The notes under the pieces: model-generated
Told to the model about the DNA's origin: nothing
Seen by the model: only the letters and a program-made list of their open reading frames with translations
Database searches by the model: none
Shown here: piece by piece, positions 32,588 through 40,340 of the stretch
How the letters are laid out: each line of letters opens with the position of its first letter
Numbering within the stretch: position 1 is the first letter of the stretch
Source: Ruminococcaceae bacterium UBA1425
Lineage (GTDB): Bacteria; Bacillota; Clostridia; Oscillospirales; Acutalibacteraceae
DNA: 52,154 nt
Assembly: GCA_002329365.1 (NCBI GenBank)
Contig: DCUB01000013.1
Coordinates: 1,411-53,564, forward strand
Reading direction: 5' to 3'
Program-made: the position numbers and the translations under genes

Positions 32588-33514
32588 TCATCCGAACAGC
32601 GGTGTTGTGAAATATCTTTCCGCCGTGTCGGGCAGCACCGTTACCACCGTTTTGCCACGCCCGAGCTTTTTCGCGAGCTTCACCGCCGCGGCTACGTTTG
32701 TCCCGCTCGAAATGCCGCACATCAGCCCTTCAAGCCTCGCTAAGTTCATGGCGGTAACTACAGCCTCCTCGTCCGTTACCGTGCACACGTCCTCATAAAT
32801 GTTCATATTCAGTATTCCCGGTATCAGTCCGTCGCCTATACCCATCTGGAGGTGGGTTCCCACCGTGCCGCCGGCAAGAATTGCCGCGTTCTGCGGTTCT
32901 ACAGCCCATATGATAATATCGGGATACCGGGCTTTAAGCACCTCTCCGATGCCCGTTATCGTTCCGCCCGTTCCAATGCCCGAGCAGAAGCCGTGAATCG
33001 GTTTGTCCACCTGTTCCAGTATTTCAACGGCGGTGTGGCGGCGGTGAACCTCCGGGTTTGCCTCGTTTTCAAACTGCTGAGGTACAAAAACGCGCGGGTC
33101 CTCGCGCGCCATGTCGCAGGCTATGCGTATACATTCACGGATACATTCGCCTATATTTCCCTCGTCGTGAATGAGCTTTACCTCCGCCCCGTAATGCTCC
33201 ACAAGCGTACGCCTTTCGCGGCTTACGGAGTCGGGCATGATTATAATCGTACGGTAGCCCCTGACGGCGCCTACGAGCGCCAGACCTATGCCCTGATTGC
33301 CGCTTGTCGGCTCTACTATTATTGTGTCGCTTTTTACTATTCCGCGCTCTTCCGCGTCGCGTATCATGTTGTATGCGGTCCTCGTCTTTATGGAGCCGCC
33401 TACGTTCAGCCCCTCAAACTTAACAAGTATTTCAGCGCCGTCGCGGTCGCCTATCCTGTTAAGCCGTATCATGGGAGTATGTCCTATTGCCTCGAGCACG
33501 TTGTTATATATCAT
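32588..33514 (-). CDS. cysK: Cysteine synthase / O-acetylserine sulfhydrylase-like
   Basis: A 308-residue PLP enzyme of the CysK/CysM family. Its N-terminal LEAIGHTPMIRLNRIG is typical. The PLP Lys43 is in GGSIKTRTAYNMI, the substrate loop is VEPTSGNQGIGLALVG (usually SGNTG), and the phosphate-binding loop is GIGTGGTITGIGEVLK. The length is standard. The Gln in place of Thr in the SGNxG loop and Thr in SIKTR in place of SVKDR are slight departures, so a related beta-replacement reaction is possible. It stands alone, between repeats, with a GGAGAG site before its ATG. Confidence 0.88.
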   Translation of the reverse strand: MIYNNVLEAIGHTPMIRLNRIGDRDGAEILVKFEGLNVGGSIKTRTAYNMIRDAEERGIVKSDTIIVEPTSGNQGIGLALVGAVRGYRTIIIMPDSVSRERRTLVEHYGAEVKLIHDEGNIGECIRECIRIACDMAREDPRVFVPQQFENEANPEVHRRHTAVEILEQVDKPIHGFCSGIGTGGTITGIGEVLKARYPDIIIWAVEPQNAAILAGGTVGTHLQMGIGDGLIPGILNMNIYEDVCTVTDEEAVVTAMNLARLEGLMCGISSGTNVAAAVKLAKKLGRGKTVVTVLPDTAERYFTTPLFG

Positions 33515-33547
33515 TTGTAATCTCTCCGTATATTCATGTTTGTAAAA

Positions 33548-33692
33548 GATCCTTCGGCGCTTCGCGCCTCAGGATGACAGTGGGTTGTCATTCTGAGCGC
33601 ACCGCTTGTCATTCTGAGCTCAGCGCTTGTCATTCTGAGCGCAGCGAAGAATCTTTTTTCGGTTCCTCCGGCTTCGCGCCTCAGGATGACAG
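33548..33692. repeat. Dispersed GATCCTTCG/TCATTCTGAG repeat, copy 3 (expanded)
   Basis: GATCCTTCGGCGC..GCGCCTCAGGATGACAG is followed by three tandem TTGTCATTCTGAGC(G/T)CA units, then CGAAGAATC and a second GGCTTCGCGCCTCAGGATGACAG. It is the longest copy in the window; the three tandem units point to slippage or stepwise growth. Confidence 0.8.
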
Positions 33693-33720
33693 TATGTGCG
33701 GATATCCCTACTATTATATG

Positions 33721-33750
33721 AAAAACGCCCGTAAATGACATTTTCGGGCG
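33721..33750 (-). terminator. Isolated terminator-like hairpin
   Basis: CGCCCG (33726-33731) and CGGGCG (33745-33750), with inner AAAT/ATTT pairing. The minus-strand read-out ends in GTTTTTC. No gene to its right reads minus, so it would stop antisense transcription from the ATP synthase side. Confidence 0.5.
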
Positions 33751-33805
33751 CTCGGCTCCCCTGCTTTTTCTCGGTGATAACCCACAAAAATACACGAAAA
33801 TTTTG

Positions 33806-33834
33806 TTGACTTTTTATAAATCAAGGTATATTAT
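33806..33834 (+). promoter_or_regulatory. Promoter of the ATP synthase operon
   Basis: TTGACT (33806-33811), 17-nt spacer, TATTAT (33829-33834), about 32 nt before the first gene of the operon. Confidence 0.75.
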
Positions 33835-33866
33835 GTATTAAATTACCCGGGGGGCTGAGAAAAACC

Positions 33867-34136
33867 TTGTTAAAATTTTTGCTGCCTGCCGTGTGGGGGC
33901 TGCTCGGAGGCGCCGCTGAATATCTCCTTTTGCGGCTCGTTGTATCATCCGTCGCTTCGCGGGGGAAAATAAACCCGTTGTATGTCGCGGCGTTTTCGCT
34001 GTTGCCGCTGGCGTTGCTGCTCCCCGTGGCTTTCCTTGACCCGGACAGAATTCTTCTGTGCGGAAGCTGCGCGGCGGGCGTTTTGATTTTTTCCGCTGTA
34101 ATACAATTTCTGCGTAACCGAAATAAATCCGTATAA
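33867..34136 (+). CDS. Small membrane protein, ATP synthase subunit I-like position
   Basis: An 89-residue protein with two to three hydrophobic segments (LLPAVWGLLGGAAEYLLLRL, NPLYVAAFSLLPLALLLPVA, and the LLCGSCAAGVLIFSAVIQFL tail) and a short basic C-terminus. Sequence similarity to AtpI is not clear. It is first in the atp operon, where AtpI or AtpZ-like small proteins that help assemble the c-ring or carry Mg2+ normally lie, 16 bp before atpB. The start is TTG at 33867 with GGGGGG upstream. The assignment rests on position and topology. Confidence 0.6.
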   Translation: MLKFLLPAVWGLLGGAAEYLLLRLVVSSVASRGKINPLYVAAFSLLPLALLLPVAFLDPDRILLCGSCAAGVLIFSAVIQFLRNRNKSV

Positions 34137-34152
34137 AGGATATGACCGTTTT

Positions 34153-35058
34153 ATGAAACCCGTTGATATTGTTCTTCTCTGCGTTTCCGCCGTTATTGCC
34201 GCGGCGGGCTTTTTCCGGGGGAATCTCATAAAAAGCAAGCTCAACGAACCGGAAAACGCTCAAAAAAAGCTGAAGCTCAAAAAAAGGCTGAGCGTCGTGA
34301 TGTCGCTTGCCGGCTCGTGGATGTTCACCGTTCAGCTTTTAAAAGTGATTTTCGGAAAGGGCGAGCGGGGCGAGTTCTCCGTCGGGCTCAGTGCCGAAAA
34401 ATGGAACGTTTTCGGTTACGGCATCAGTAGCACGATTGTTGTAACGTGGGCTGTTATGGCGGTGCTTACCGTTTTCGCGCTTATTGTGCGACTGTTCGTC
34501 ATACCGGGGTTTAAGGACGAGCCGAAGGGCATTCAGAACCTGCTTGAGCTTATGGTAGAGTCCATTGACAAATACACATCCTCATACGTTCGCGGCACGG
34601 GGTTAAACCTCGGTGCCTACATTTTCACAATCGCGGCGTTCATGGTTTCCTGCGCCGCCGTCGAGCTTTTAGGCATCCGCTCGCCGACGGCAGACCTGAC
34701 GATGACGGTAGCCATGGCGCTCATCACCTTTGTTCTGATTAATTATTACGGCATAAAGCGCAACGGTATCGGCGGCAGGCTTAAGTCCCTCGCCGCGCCT
34801 ACTCCTATTGTGTTCCCGATAAGGGTTATAAGCGACTGCGCCATACCTGTTTCGATGGCGTGCCGTCTGTTCGGCAACATGCTCGGCGGGCTTATTGTAA
34901 TGGATTTGCTCTATTACGCTCTCGGCGGCGGCGCCGTAGGCATTCCGAGCGTCGTCGGGCTTTATTTCAACGTTTTCCATCCCCTTATACAGGCATTCAT
35001 CTTTGTTACTCTTACCCTCACATTTATAAACGAAGCCGCGGAAACGGCTGAAAACTAA
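34153..35058 (+). CDS. atpB: ATP synthase Fo subunit a
   Basis: A 301-residue integral membrane subunit forming the proton half-channels. The essential Arg lies in VSMACRLFGNMLGG; NVFHPLIQAFIFVTLTLTFINEA matches the last membrane segments. An N-terminal stretch of about 60 residues with a charged KLKLKKRLSV segment precedes the conserved part and makes it longer than E. coli subunit a (271). It is the first of the eight structural genes, followed after 55 bp by atpE. Confidence 0.95.
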   Translation: MKPVDIVLLCVSAVIAAAGFFRGNLIKSKLNEPENAQKKLKLKKRLSVVMSLAGSWMFTVQLLKVIFGKGERGEFSVGLSAEKWNVFGYGISSTIVVTWAVMAVLTVFALIVRLFVIPGFKDEPKGIQNLLELMVESIDKYTSSYVRGTGLNLGAYIFTIAAFMVSCAAVELLGIRSPTADLTMTVAMALITFVLINYYGIKRNGIGGRLKSLAAPTPIVFPIRVISDCAIPVSMACRLFGNMLGGLIVMDLLYYALGGGAVGIPSVVGLYFNVFHPLIQAFIFVTLTLTFINEAAETAEN

Positions 35059-35113
35059 TAATAAAATTACGCGGCGGCGCATACCGTCAGCGCGAACAAT
35101 CGGAGGTATTATT

Positions 35114-35341
35114 ATGGGTTTAGGAAGTATCGCAATAGGCGCGGGGCTTTGTCTTTTGTCGTGTGTGGCGGCGGGCTTAGGAATGGGGCTTGCAACGGGA
35201 AAGGCGGTCGACGCCGTCGGCCGTCAGCCTGAGGCTTCGGGCAAAATCAGCTCTATACTGCTGCTCGGTCTTGCGCTTACGGAGTCGACGGCTATTTACG
35301 GCTTTGTTACGGCGCTTATTGTATTGTTCACTCTCAAATAA
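35114..35341 (+). CDS. atpE: ATP synthase Fo subunit c
   Basis: A 75-residue hairpin of two helices. The first has the GxGxG-type packing run AAGLGMGLATGKAVDAV. The loop RQPEA meets subunits gamma/epsilon. The second helix has the ion-binding Glu57 in ALTESTAIYGF. Ser58 and Tyr62 are like those of Na+-binding rings, but the Gln of helix 1 that helps bind Na+ in Ilyobacter-type rings is Met24 here. H+ coupling is therefore the safer guess. Strong GGAGG site upstream. Confidence 0.95.
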   Translation: MGLGSIAIGAGLCLLSCVAAGLGMGLATGKAVDAVGRQPEASGKISSILLLGLALTESTAIYGFVTALIVLFTLK

Positions 35342-35355
35342 GGACGGTCTTTGAT

Positions 35356-35832
35356 ATGAATATCGAGCCGATTGAAGTTGTAATCCACATCATAAATATC
35401 ATAGTTCTTTTCGTCATACTCCGCCTTTTGCTATACAAGCCCGTTCACGGCTATATGGCTGCCCGCACGCAGCGTATCAGCTCGCAGCTTGAGGACGCTT
35501 CAAACAGGCAGGCGGAAGCTATGAAAACTAAGGAACGGTACGAAAGCCTTATGGCAGGCTCTGAAAAGGAAGCGGATGAAAAGCTTGCGGAGATTATACG
35601 CAAGGCTCACGCCGACGCCGAGAACATAATCGAAAAGGCTAATGAAAAGGCAAACGAAATCGTCAACGACGCGACTGTTCAGGCTACGGCAGAGAAAAAG
35701 AGAATCTTAAACGGCATGCGCGGAGAAATAACCGACCTTTCGCTCGATATCGCGCGTAAAATCCTCTCACGCGAGGTAAACGAAAGCGACAACCGCAAAA
35801 TAATCGACAGCTTTTTCGACGGCAGGGAGTGA
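35356..35832 (+). CDS. atpF: ATP synthase Fo subunit b
   Basis: A 158-residue peripheral-stalk subunit. One N-terminal membrane helix (VVIHIINIIVLFVILRLLLYKPVHGYM) is followed by a long charged, Ala-rich coiled coil (EKEADEKLAEIIRKAHADAENIIEKANEKANEIV) and the conserved C-terminal ITDLSLDIARKILSREV, which binds delta. Length is normal, so the short delta that follows is not compensated by a longer b. It ends just before the delta gene. Confidence 0.95.
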   Translation: MNIEPIEVVIHIINIIVLFVILRLLLYKPVHGYMAARTQRISSQLEDASNRQAEAMKTKERYESLMAGSEKEADEKLAEIIRKAHADAENIIEKANEKANEIVNDATVQATAEKKRILNGMRGEITDLSLDIARKILSREVNESDNRKIIDSFFDGRE

Positions 35833-35837
35833 GCCTT

Positions 35838-36056
35838 ATGACAAAAGCGGTGCTGAAAATCGCAGGTTCCTTCAGAAGTGAGGATATCGTCAGGATAACA
35901 AGAGGCTTTGAAAGGCTTTTGAAAAAGGAAATAGAATTTGATGTAGTAGAGGACGGCTCCCTTATAGGGGGCTTTACGGCTTTTATTGACGGCAGGGTTT
36001 ACGACTCCAGCATCCTGCTGCAGCTTGAAAGAATAAGGCAAGGCTTTAGGGAGTAG
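35838..36056 (+). CDS. atpH: ATP synthase F1 subunit delta, C-terminal domain only
   Basis: A 72-residue product (75 from the alternative GTG at 35829). SLIGGFTAFIDGRVYDSSIL and LQLERIRQGF match the C-terminal domain of delta (consensus ...DPSLIGGF...D.S...QLE.L...). A normal delta is about 180 residues, with a six-helix N-terminal domain that holds the alpha N-termini; that domain is absent. There is no room for it, because atpF ends at 35832, and no frameshifted remnant is seen. The ATG at 35838 has GGGAG 8 nt upstream. Whether the enzyme has another cap subunit is unknown. Confidence 0.78.
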   Translation: MTKAVLKIAGSFRSEDIVRITRGFERLLKKEIEFDVVEDGSLIGGFTAFIDGRVYDSSILLQLERIRQGFRE

Positions 36057-36063
36057 ATGCTTT

Positions 36064-37581
36064 TTGGATAACGATATAAAATCAATCGGCAGTTTTTTAA
36101 AGGAAAGGCTCGACCGCTTTGAGTATACTCCCTGTGAGTATGAATACGGGGTTGTAAAAAGCTGCGCCGACGAAATAGTTCATATCGACGGTTTGTCACG
36201 GTGCCGCTACGGCGAGCTTCTTGAGTTCGGCGGCTGTGAATACGGCATTGCGCTCGACCTTCGCGAAAACGCTGTGGACGCCGTGCTTCTTAACAAAAAA
36301 AGCTCCGTTGTCCCCGGCGTCATCGTCAGCCAGACCGGCAGGGTTGCCGAGGTATGCGTCGGCGAAAGTCTTTTGGGAAGAATAATCGACCCGATAGGCA
36401 GGCCTCTTGACGGCCTCGGCGAGATTCAGTCCGGCGAATACCGCGCCCTTGAGTCGCACGCTCCGACAATAATGCAGCGCACCGGCGTGAAAACCCCGCT
36501 TGAAACGGGAATTCTTGCCATTGACAGCATGATACCTATCGGCAGAGGGCAGAGAGAGCTTATTATAGGCGACAGGCAGACGGGCAAAACCGCCATAGCC
36601 CTATCCGCCATCATAAACCAGAAAAAGGGCGACGTAATCTGCGTCTACTGCGCCATAGGGCAAAAGGCGTCGACAATAGCGCAGGTAACCGCCAAGCTTC
36701 GCGACGCGGGCGCGCTCGACAACACTGTTATAGTCGCGTCCACCGCCGACGACTGCGCCTCAATGCAGTATCTTACGCCATACTCGGGCTGCGCCATAGC
36801 CGAAAAATTCATGTACGACGGCAAAGACGTGCTTATAGTCTACGACGACCTCAGCAAGCACGCAATGGCTTACAGGGCGATGTCGCTGCTCCTTCGCCGC
36901 CCCTCTGGCAGAGAAGCCTACCCCGGCGACGTTTTTTATCTGCACAGCAGGCTGCTTGAGCGCGCCGCCCGGCTTTCCTACGAATACGGCGGCGGCTCCA
37001 TTACCGCCCTTCCCATAATCGAAACAATGTCCGGCGACATCTCGGCATATATCCCGACAAACGTAATATCAATAACCGACGGCCAGATTTACCTTGAAAG
37101 CGAGCTGTTCAACGCGGGCATACGTCCCGCCGTCAACGTAGGTCTTTCCGTTTCGCGCGTCGGGCGCGCCGCGCAGCACAACGCCATGAAGGACGTTTCG
37201 GGAAACCTCCGCCTTGTGCTCGCGCAATACAGGGATACGGCGGTTTTCGCCCGGTTCGGAGCCGATATAGATGAGTCGACCGCCCTGCTTCTGCGGCGCG
37301 GCGAACGTCTTACGGAGCTTTTAAAGCAGAGCCAGAACAAGGTCTTTTCGCTTTCACGGCAGGTCGCCGTTCTGCTTTCGTACGCCGGCAACTTTTTTGA
37401 CGGCGTCGACGTAAAAGACGTTATCGAAACGCGCGACAGGCTTTTAGAAACGCTGGAGCTTCAGATAAACGACACGATGCGCTCCATAGACAACTCCGGC
37501 GAGCTTTCCGAAAACGACAGAAATCTCCTTATGCGAGCCGTAACGGCTTTTTTCGAGGGGCAAAGCAATGCAGAGCACTAA
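36064..37581 (+). CDS. atpA: ATP synthase F1 subunit alpha
   Basis: A 505-residue alpha subunit, of normal length. Walker A is GDRQTGKTAIA, with VIVYDDLSKHA and PSGREAYPGDVFYLHSRLLERAA in the core. The N-terminal helix (IKSIGSFLKERLDRFEY) that would dock the delta N-domain is retained even though that domain is missing in atpH. The start is TTG at 36064, with AGGGAG about 11 nt upstream, 7 nt after the delta stop. It forms the non-catalytic nucleotide sites of F1. It overlaps atpG by 14 bp. Confidence 0.96.
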   Translation: MDNDIKSIGSFLKERLDRFEYTPCEYEYGVVKSCADEIVHIDGLSRCRYGELLEFGGCEYGIALDLRENAVDAVLLNKKSSVVPGVIVSQTGRVAEVCVGESLLGRIIDPIGRPLDGLGEIQSGEYRALESHAPTIMQRTGVKTPLETGILAIDSMIPIGRGQRELIIGDRQTGKTAIALSAIINQKKGDVICVYCAIGQKASTIAQVTAKLRDAGALDNTVIVASTADDCASMQYLTPYSGCAIAEKFMYDGKDVLIVYDDLSKHAMAYRAMSLLLRRPSGREAYPGDVFYLHSRLLERAARLSYEYGGGSITALPIIETMSGDISAYIPTNVISITDGQIYLESELFNAGIRPAVNVGLSVSRVGRAAQHNAMKDVSGNLRLVLAQYRDTAVFARFGADIDESTALLLRRGERLTELLKQSQNKVFSLSRQVAVLLSYAGNFFDGVDVKDVIETRDRLLETLELQINDTMRSIDNSGELSENDRNLLMRAVTAFFEGQSNAEH

Positions 37582-38449
37582 TGAAATACGGCATCATATG
37601 AACGCCGTTATGCAGACGCGAAAAATAACAAACGCCATGGAGCTTATCTCCTCGGCGCGGCTTCAGAAGGCTATGAAGCACATCTATTACAACAACGAGT
37701 ACCTTTCGCGCGTCAAGTCGGCAATGAAGGATATTCTCGCCTCCCCGCACCCCGTCGAGCATATCTACCTTAATACGGGCATCGGCAAACGCAGGCTTTA
37801 TATTGTTATCGCGGGCGACAAGGGAATGGTCGGCTCCTACAATTCAGACGTTCTGAACTTCGCCTATAACGAGATTGCCCCACTCGACGACGCCATGCTG
37901 GCGACTATAGGTATTGTCGCGGGCAGCTTTTTCAGGTCAAGGGGAATTACGCCCGACATTGAAATTCCGGGGCTGTCGCAGGACCCGTCGCTTTTCAACG
38001 CGCGTGCGCTGATGGAGGAAATAATCGGACTGTACTCAACCGACGAGGTAAAGTCCGTTTACTTTATATACACAAGCTTTACGGCGGAGTCAGCGCCGAA
38101 GCCCGTATTGAAGCGGTTTCTGCCTATAAGGATTCACGACTACGAGGACGTGGAGCTGAGCGAGCCGGAGCATGAGATTTTATACGTTCCCTCGGCAAAC
38201 GAGGTGTTCGAGCAGCTTGTTCCGCAGTACCTTGTCGGAATAATCTTCGGCGCGCTTGTGCAGAGCTTCGCCAGCGAGCATTTTGCCCGCATGAACGCGA
38301 TGCAGAGCGCTACGGACAACGCGGACGAGCTTCTTGAAAAGCTAAAGCAAAAATACAATACCGCCCGTCAGACTGCGATAACGCAGGAAATAGCCGAAAT
38401 TGCCGGCGGTCTTGCGGCGGAACATGGGGATAACGGTTATGGAAAATGA
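37568..38449 (+). CDS. atpG: ATP synthase F1 subunit gamma
   Basis: A 293-residue central shaft. N-terminal ITNAMELISSARLQKAMKHI and the C-terminal EHFARMNAMQSATDNADEL...YNTARQTAITQEIAEI are the two helices that form the rotor coiled coil. The Rossmann-like middle (LYIVIAGDKGMVGSYNSDVL) is typical. It is normal in length and lies between alpha and beta in the standard order, overlapping both neighbours. Confidence 0.95.
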   Translation: MQSTNEIRHHMNAVMQTRKITNAMELISSARLQKAMKHIYYNNEYLSRVKSAMKDILASPHPVEHIYLNTGIGKRRLYIVIAGDKGMVGSYNSDVLNFAYNEIAPLDDAMLATIGIVAGSFFRSRGITPDIEIPGLSQDPSLFNARALMEEIIGLYSTDEVKSVYFIYTSFTAESAPKPVLKRFLPIRIHDYEDVELSEPEHEILYVPSANEVFEQLVPQYLVGIIFGALVQSFASEHFARMNAMQSATDNADELLEKLKQKYNTARQTAITQEIAEIAGGLAAEHGDNGYGK

Positions 38450-39821
38450 AGCCCTGAAAGGAAAAATAATTAAAATAAGCGGGCCCGTGCTTGACGTGAG
38501 ATTCAAAGACGTCAAGCCCAAGACAAATAATCTGCTTGCTACTCCTGATGGCATTCATATGGAGGTCGTGGCGCACGTTTCGCCCGACGTCGTCCGCTGC
38601 ATAGCGCTTGAGGCGACAGACGGTCTTTACTGCGGCACCGAGGTTGAGGACACCGGCAGCGGCATACACGTCCCCGTCGGCGAGGCGACGCTCGGAAGGG
38701 TTGTGGACGTATTGGGCCGCCCCATTGACGGCTTGGGCGAAATAGACGCACCTAAATGGGATATTCACCGCTCTTCGCCCCGCTTTTCGGATATTAACCC
38801 CGCCACGGAATTTTTTGAGACGGGCATAAAAGTTGTCGACCTGCTCGCCCCGTACGCAAAGGGCGGCAAAATAGGGCTTTTCGGCGGCGCGGGCGTCGGC
38901 AAAACAACGCTCATACTTGAGCTTATCCACAACATCGCCCTGCACCACGGCGGATACTCGGTCTTTGCGGGCGTCGGCGAAAGAAGCCGCGAGGGCAACG
39001 ACCTTATAATCGACATGAGAAAGTCCGGCGCAATAGGCAAGGCGTCGCTTGCGTTCGGTCAGATGAACGAGCCGCCCGGATCGCGTATGCGCGTTGCGCT
39101 TACCGGGCTTACAATGGCGGAGTATTTCAGAGACGAGCTTTGTAAGGACGTTTTGCTGTTTATCGACAACATTTTCCGTTATGTGCAGGCAGGCAACGAG
39201 GTTTCGGCGCTGCTCGGCAGAATGCCGTCCGCCGTCGGCTATCAGCCTACGCTCGCGACGGAGTTAGGTGAGCTTGAGGAGAGGATAGTCTCGACAAAAA
39301 ACGGCTCCATTACGTCGGTTCAGGCCATTTACGTCCCTGCCGACGACCTGACGGACCCCGCGCCCGCCGCTATTTTCTCACATCTCGACTCCACAACCGT
39401 GCTTTCAAGGCAGGTGTCGGAGATGGGCATATACCCGGCGGTCGACCCGCTTGAGTCAAGCTCCAAAACGCTGGCGCCCGAAACCGTGGGGCGCGAGCAT
39501 TACGAAACGGCCGAGCGCGTCCGCGAATGCCTTCAGCGTTACAACGAGCTGAAAGACATAATAGCGATACTCGGCATGGAGGAGCTTTCGGGCGAGGATA
39601 AAAAGGCGGTCCACCGCGCAAGAAGGATTCAGCGCTTCCTTTCACAGCCGATGAGCGTCGCCGAGGTGTTCTCCGGCATTGAGGGGCGTTATGTAACGGT
39701 CGAGGAAACCGTAAGAAGCTTTAAAATGATAGTTGACGGCGAAGCCGACGATTTGCCCGAGGCGGCGTTTTACATGGTCGGCGGCATAGACGAGGCTTTC
39801 GAGAAGGCAAAGACGCTATGA
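38439..39821 (+). CDS. atpD: ATP synthase F1 subunit beta
   Basis: A 460-residue catalytic subunit. Walker A is GGAGVGKTTLI, the catalytic Glu region is GVGERSREGND, Walker B lies in DVLLFIDNIFRYVQAG, and the DELSEED-like stretch reads MEELSGEDKKAV. Here the fourth and seventh positions of DELSEED read as MEELSGED, still acidic. The start at 38439 (overlapping the gamma stop) is preferred over 38400, giving the usual IIKISGPVLDVRF N-terminus. Three copies form the catalytic sites. Confidence 0.96.
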   Translation: MENEALKGKIIKISGPVLDVRFKDVKPKTNNLLATPDGIHMEVVAHVSPDVVRCIALEATDGLYCGTEVEDTGSGIHVPVGEATLGRVVDVLGRPIDGLGEIDAPKWDIHRSSPRFSDINPATEFFETGIKVVDLLAPYAKGGKIGLFGGAGVGKTTLILELIHNIALHHGGYSVFAGVGERSREGNDLIIDMRKSGAIGKASLAFGQMNEPPGSRMRVALTGLTMAEYFRDELCKDVLLFIDNIFRYVQAGNEVSALLGRMPSAVGYQPTLATELGELEERIVSTKNGSITSVQAIYVPADDLTDPAPAAIFSHLDSTTVLSRQVSEMGIYPAVDPLESSSKTLAPETVGREHYETAERVRECLQRYNELKDIIAILGMEELSGEDKKAVHRARRIQRFLSQPMSVAEVFSGIEGRYVTVEETVRSFKMIVDGEADDLPEAAFYMVGGIDEAFEKAKTL

Positions 39822-40231
39822 GCACATTCAGGCTGAACATCATGACACCGGAGCGCAGGTTCTTCGACGGCGACGCCGGGGGGCTTATAATAACCGTGCC
39901 CGACGGCGAGCTTTGCGTCCTTGCCGGTCACGTTCCGCTTGTCGCGCCCATCGTCGTCGGCACCATAAAGCTGAAGCTTAACGGAGAATGGAAAAGCGCC
40001 TTCTGCTCCGAGGGCTTTATAGAGGTGCTTCACGACAGGGTTATGGTTTTTGTGCAGGCTTGCGAATGGCCGGAGGAGATAGACGTTTCAAGGGCGCGAA
40101 GATCTCTTGAGAGAGCGCGCGAGCATCTGAGGCAGAGGCAGAGCATAATTGAGTACAAGCAGTCAAAAATCGCACTCGCCCGAGCCATGACAAGGCTGAG
40201 AATTACGCATCAGAATATAAATACAAATTAG
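39818..40231 (+). CDS. atpC: ATP synthase F1 subunit epsilon
   Basis: A 137-residue subunit: an N-terminal beta sandwich (FRLNIMTPERRFFDGDAGGLIITVPDGELCVLAGHVPLVAPI), followed by two C-terminal helices (RARRSLERAREHLRQRQS). It joins gamma to the c-ring and in bacteria can inhibit ATP hydrolysis. The start overlaps the atpD stop (ATGA). It is the last gene of the atp operon; no terminator is seen before the glycosyltransferase promoter. Confidence 0.94.
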   Translation: MSTFRLNIMTPERRFFDGDAGGLIITVPDGELCVLAGHVPLVAPIVVGTIKLKLNGEWKSAFCSEGFIEVLHDRVMVFVQACEWPEEIDVSRARRSLERAREHLRQRQSIIEYKQSKIALARAMTRLRITHQNINTN

Positions 40232-40263
40232 AAATTAGAACTGTTTCTGAGAAAACATGATAT

Positions 40264-40292
40264 TTGACAAAGAGTGACGGGCATGTTACAAT
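40264..40292 (+). promoter_or_regulatory. Promoter of the two glycosyltransferase genes
   Basis: TTGACA (40264-40269), 17-nt spacer, TACAAT (40287-40292), 48 bp before the GT4 start. Confidence 0.7.
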
Positions 40293-40340
40293 AATTTTGG
40301 TTTTAGTGATAAAGACAATGAAAAGTATGGGTGAATCGTT

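Noticed and set aside
32852..33520. 222-codon plus-strand frame opposite the cysteine synthase gene
   Set aside because: Antisense shadow; the cysteine synthase frame has full PLP motifs.
33548..33692. CRISPR-like array
   Set aside because: Units are not regularly spaced, have no unique spacers, and the module recurs elsewhere as a dispersed repeat. No cas genes.
35679..35838. Frameshifted N-terminal part of atpH hidden before the short gene
   Set aside because: This stretch encodes the normal C-terminal helix of atpF; no second frame with delta-like sequence is present.
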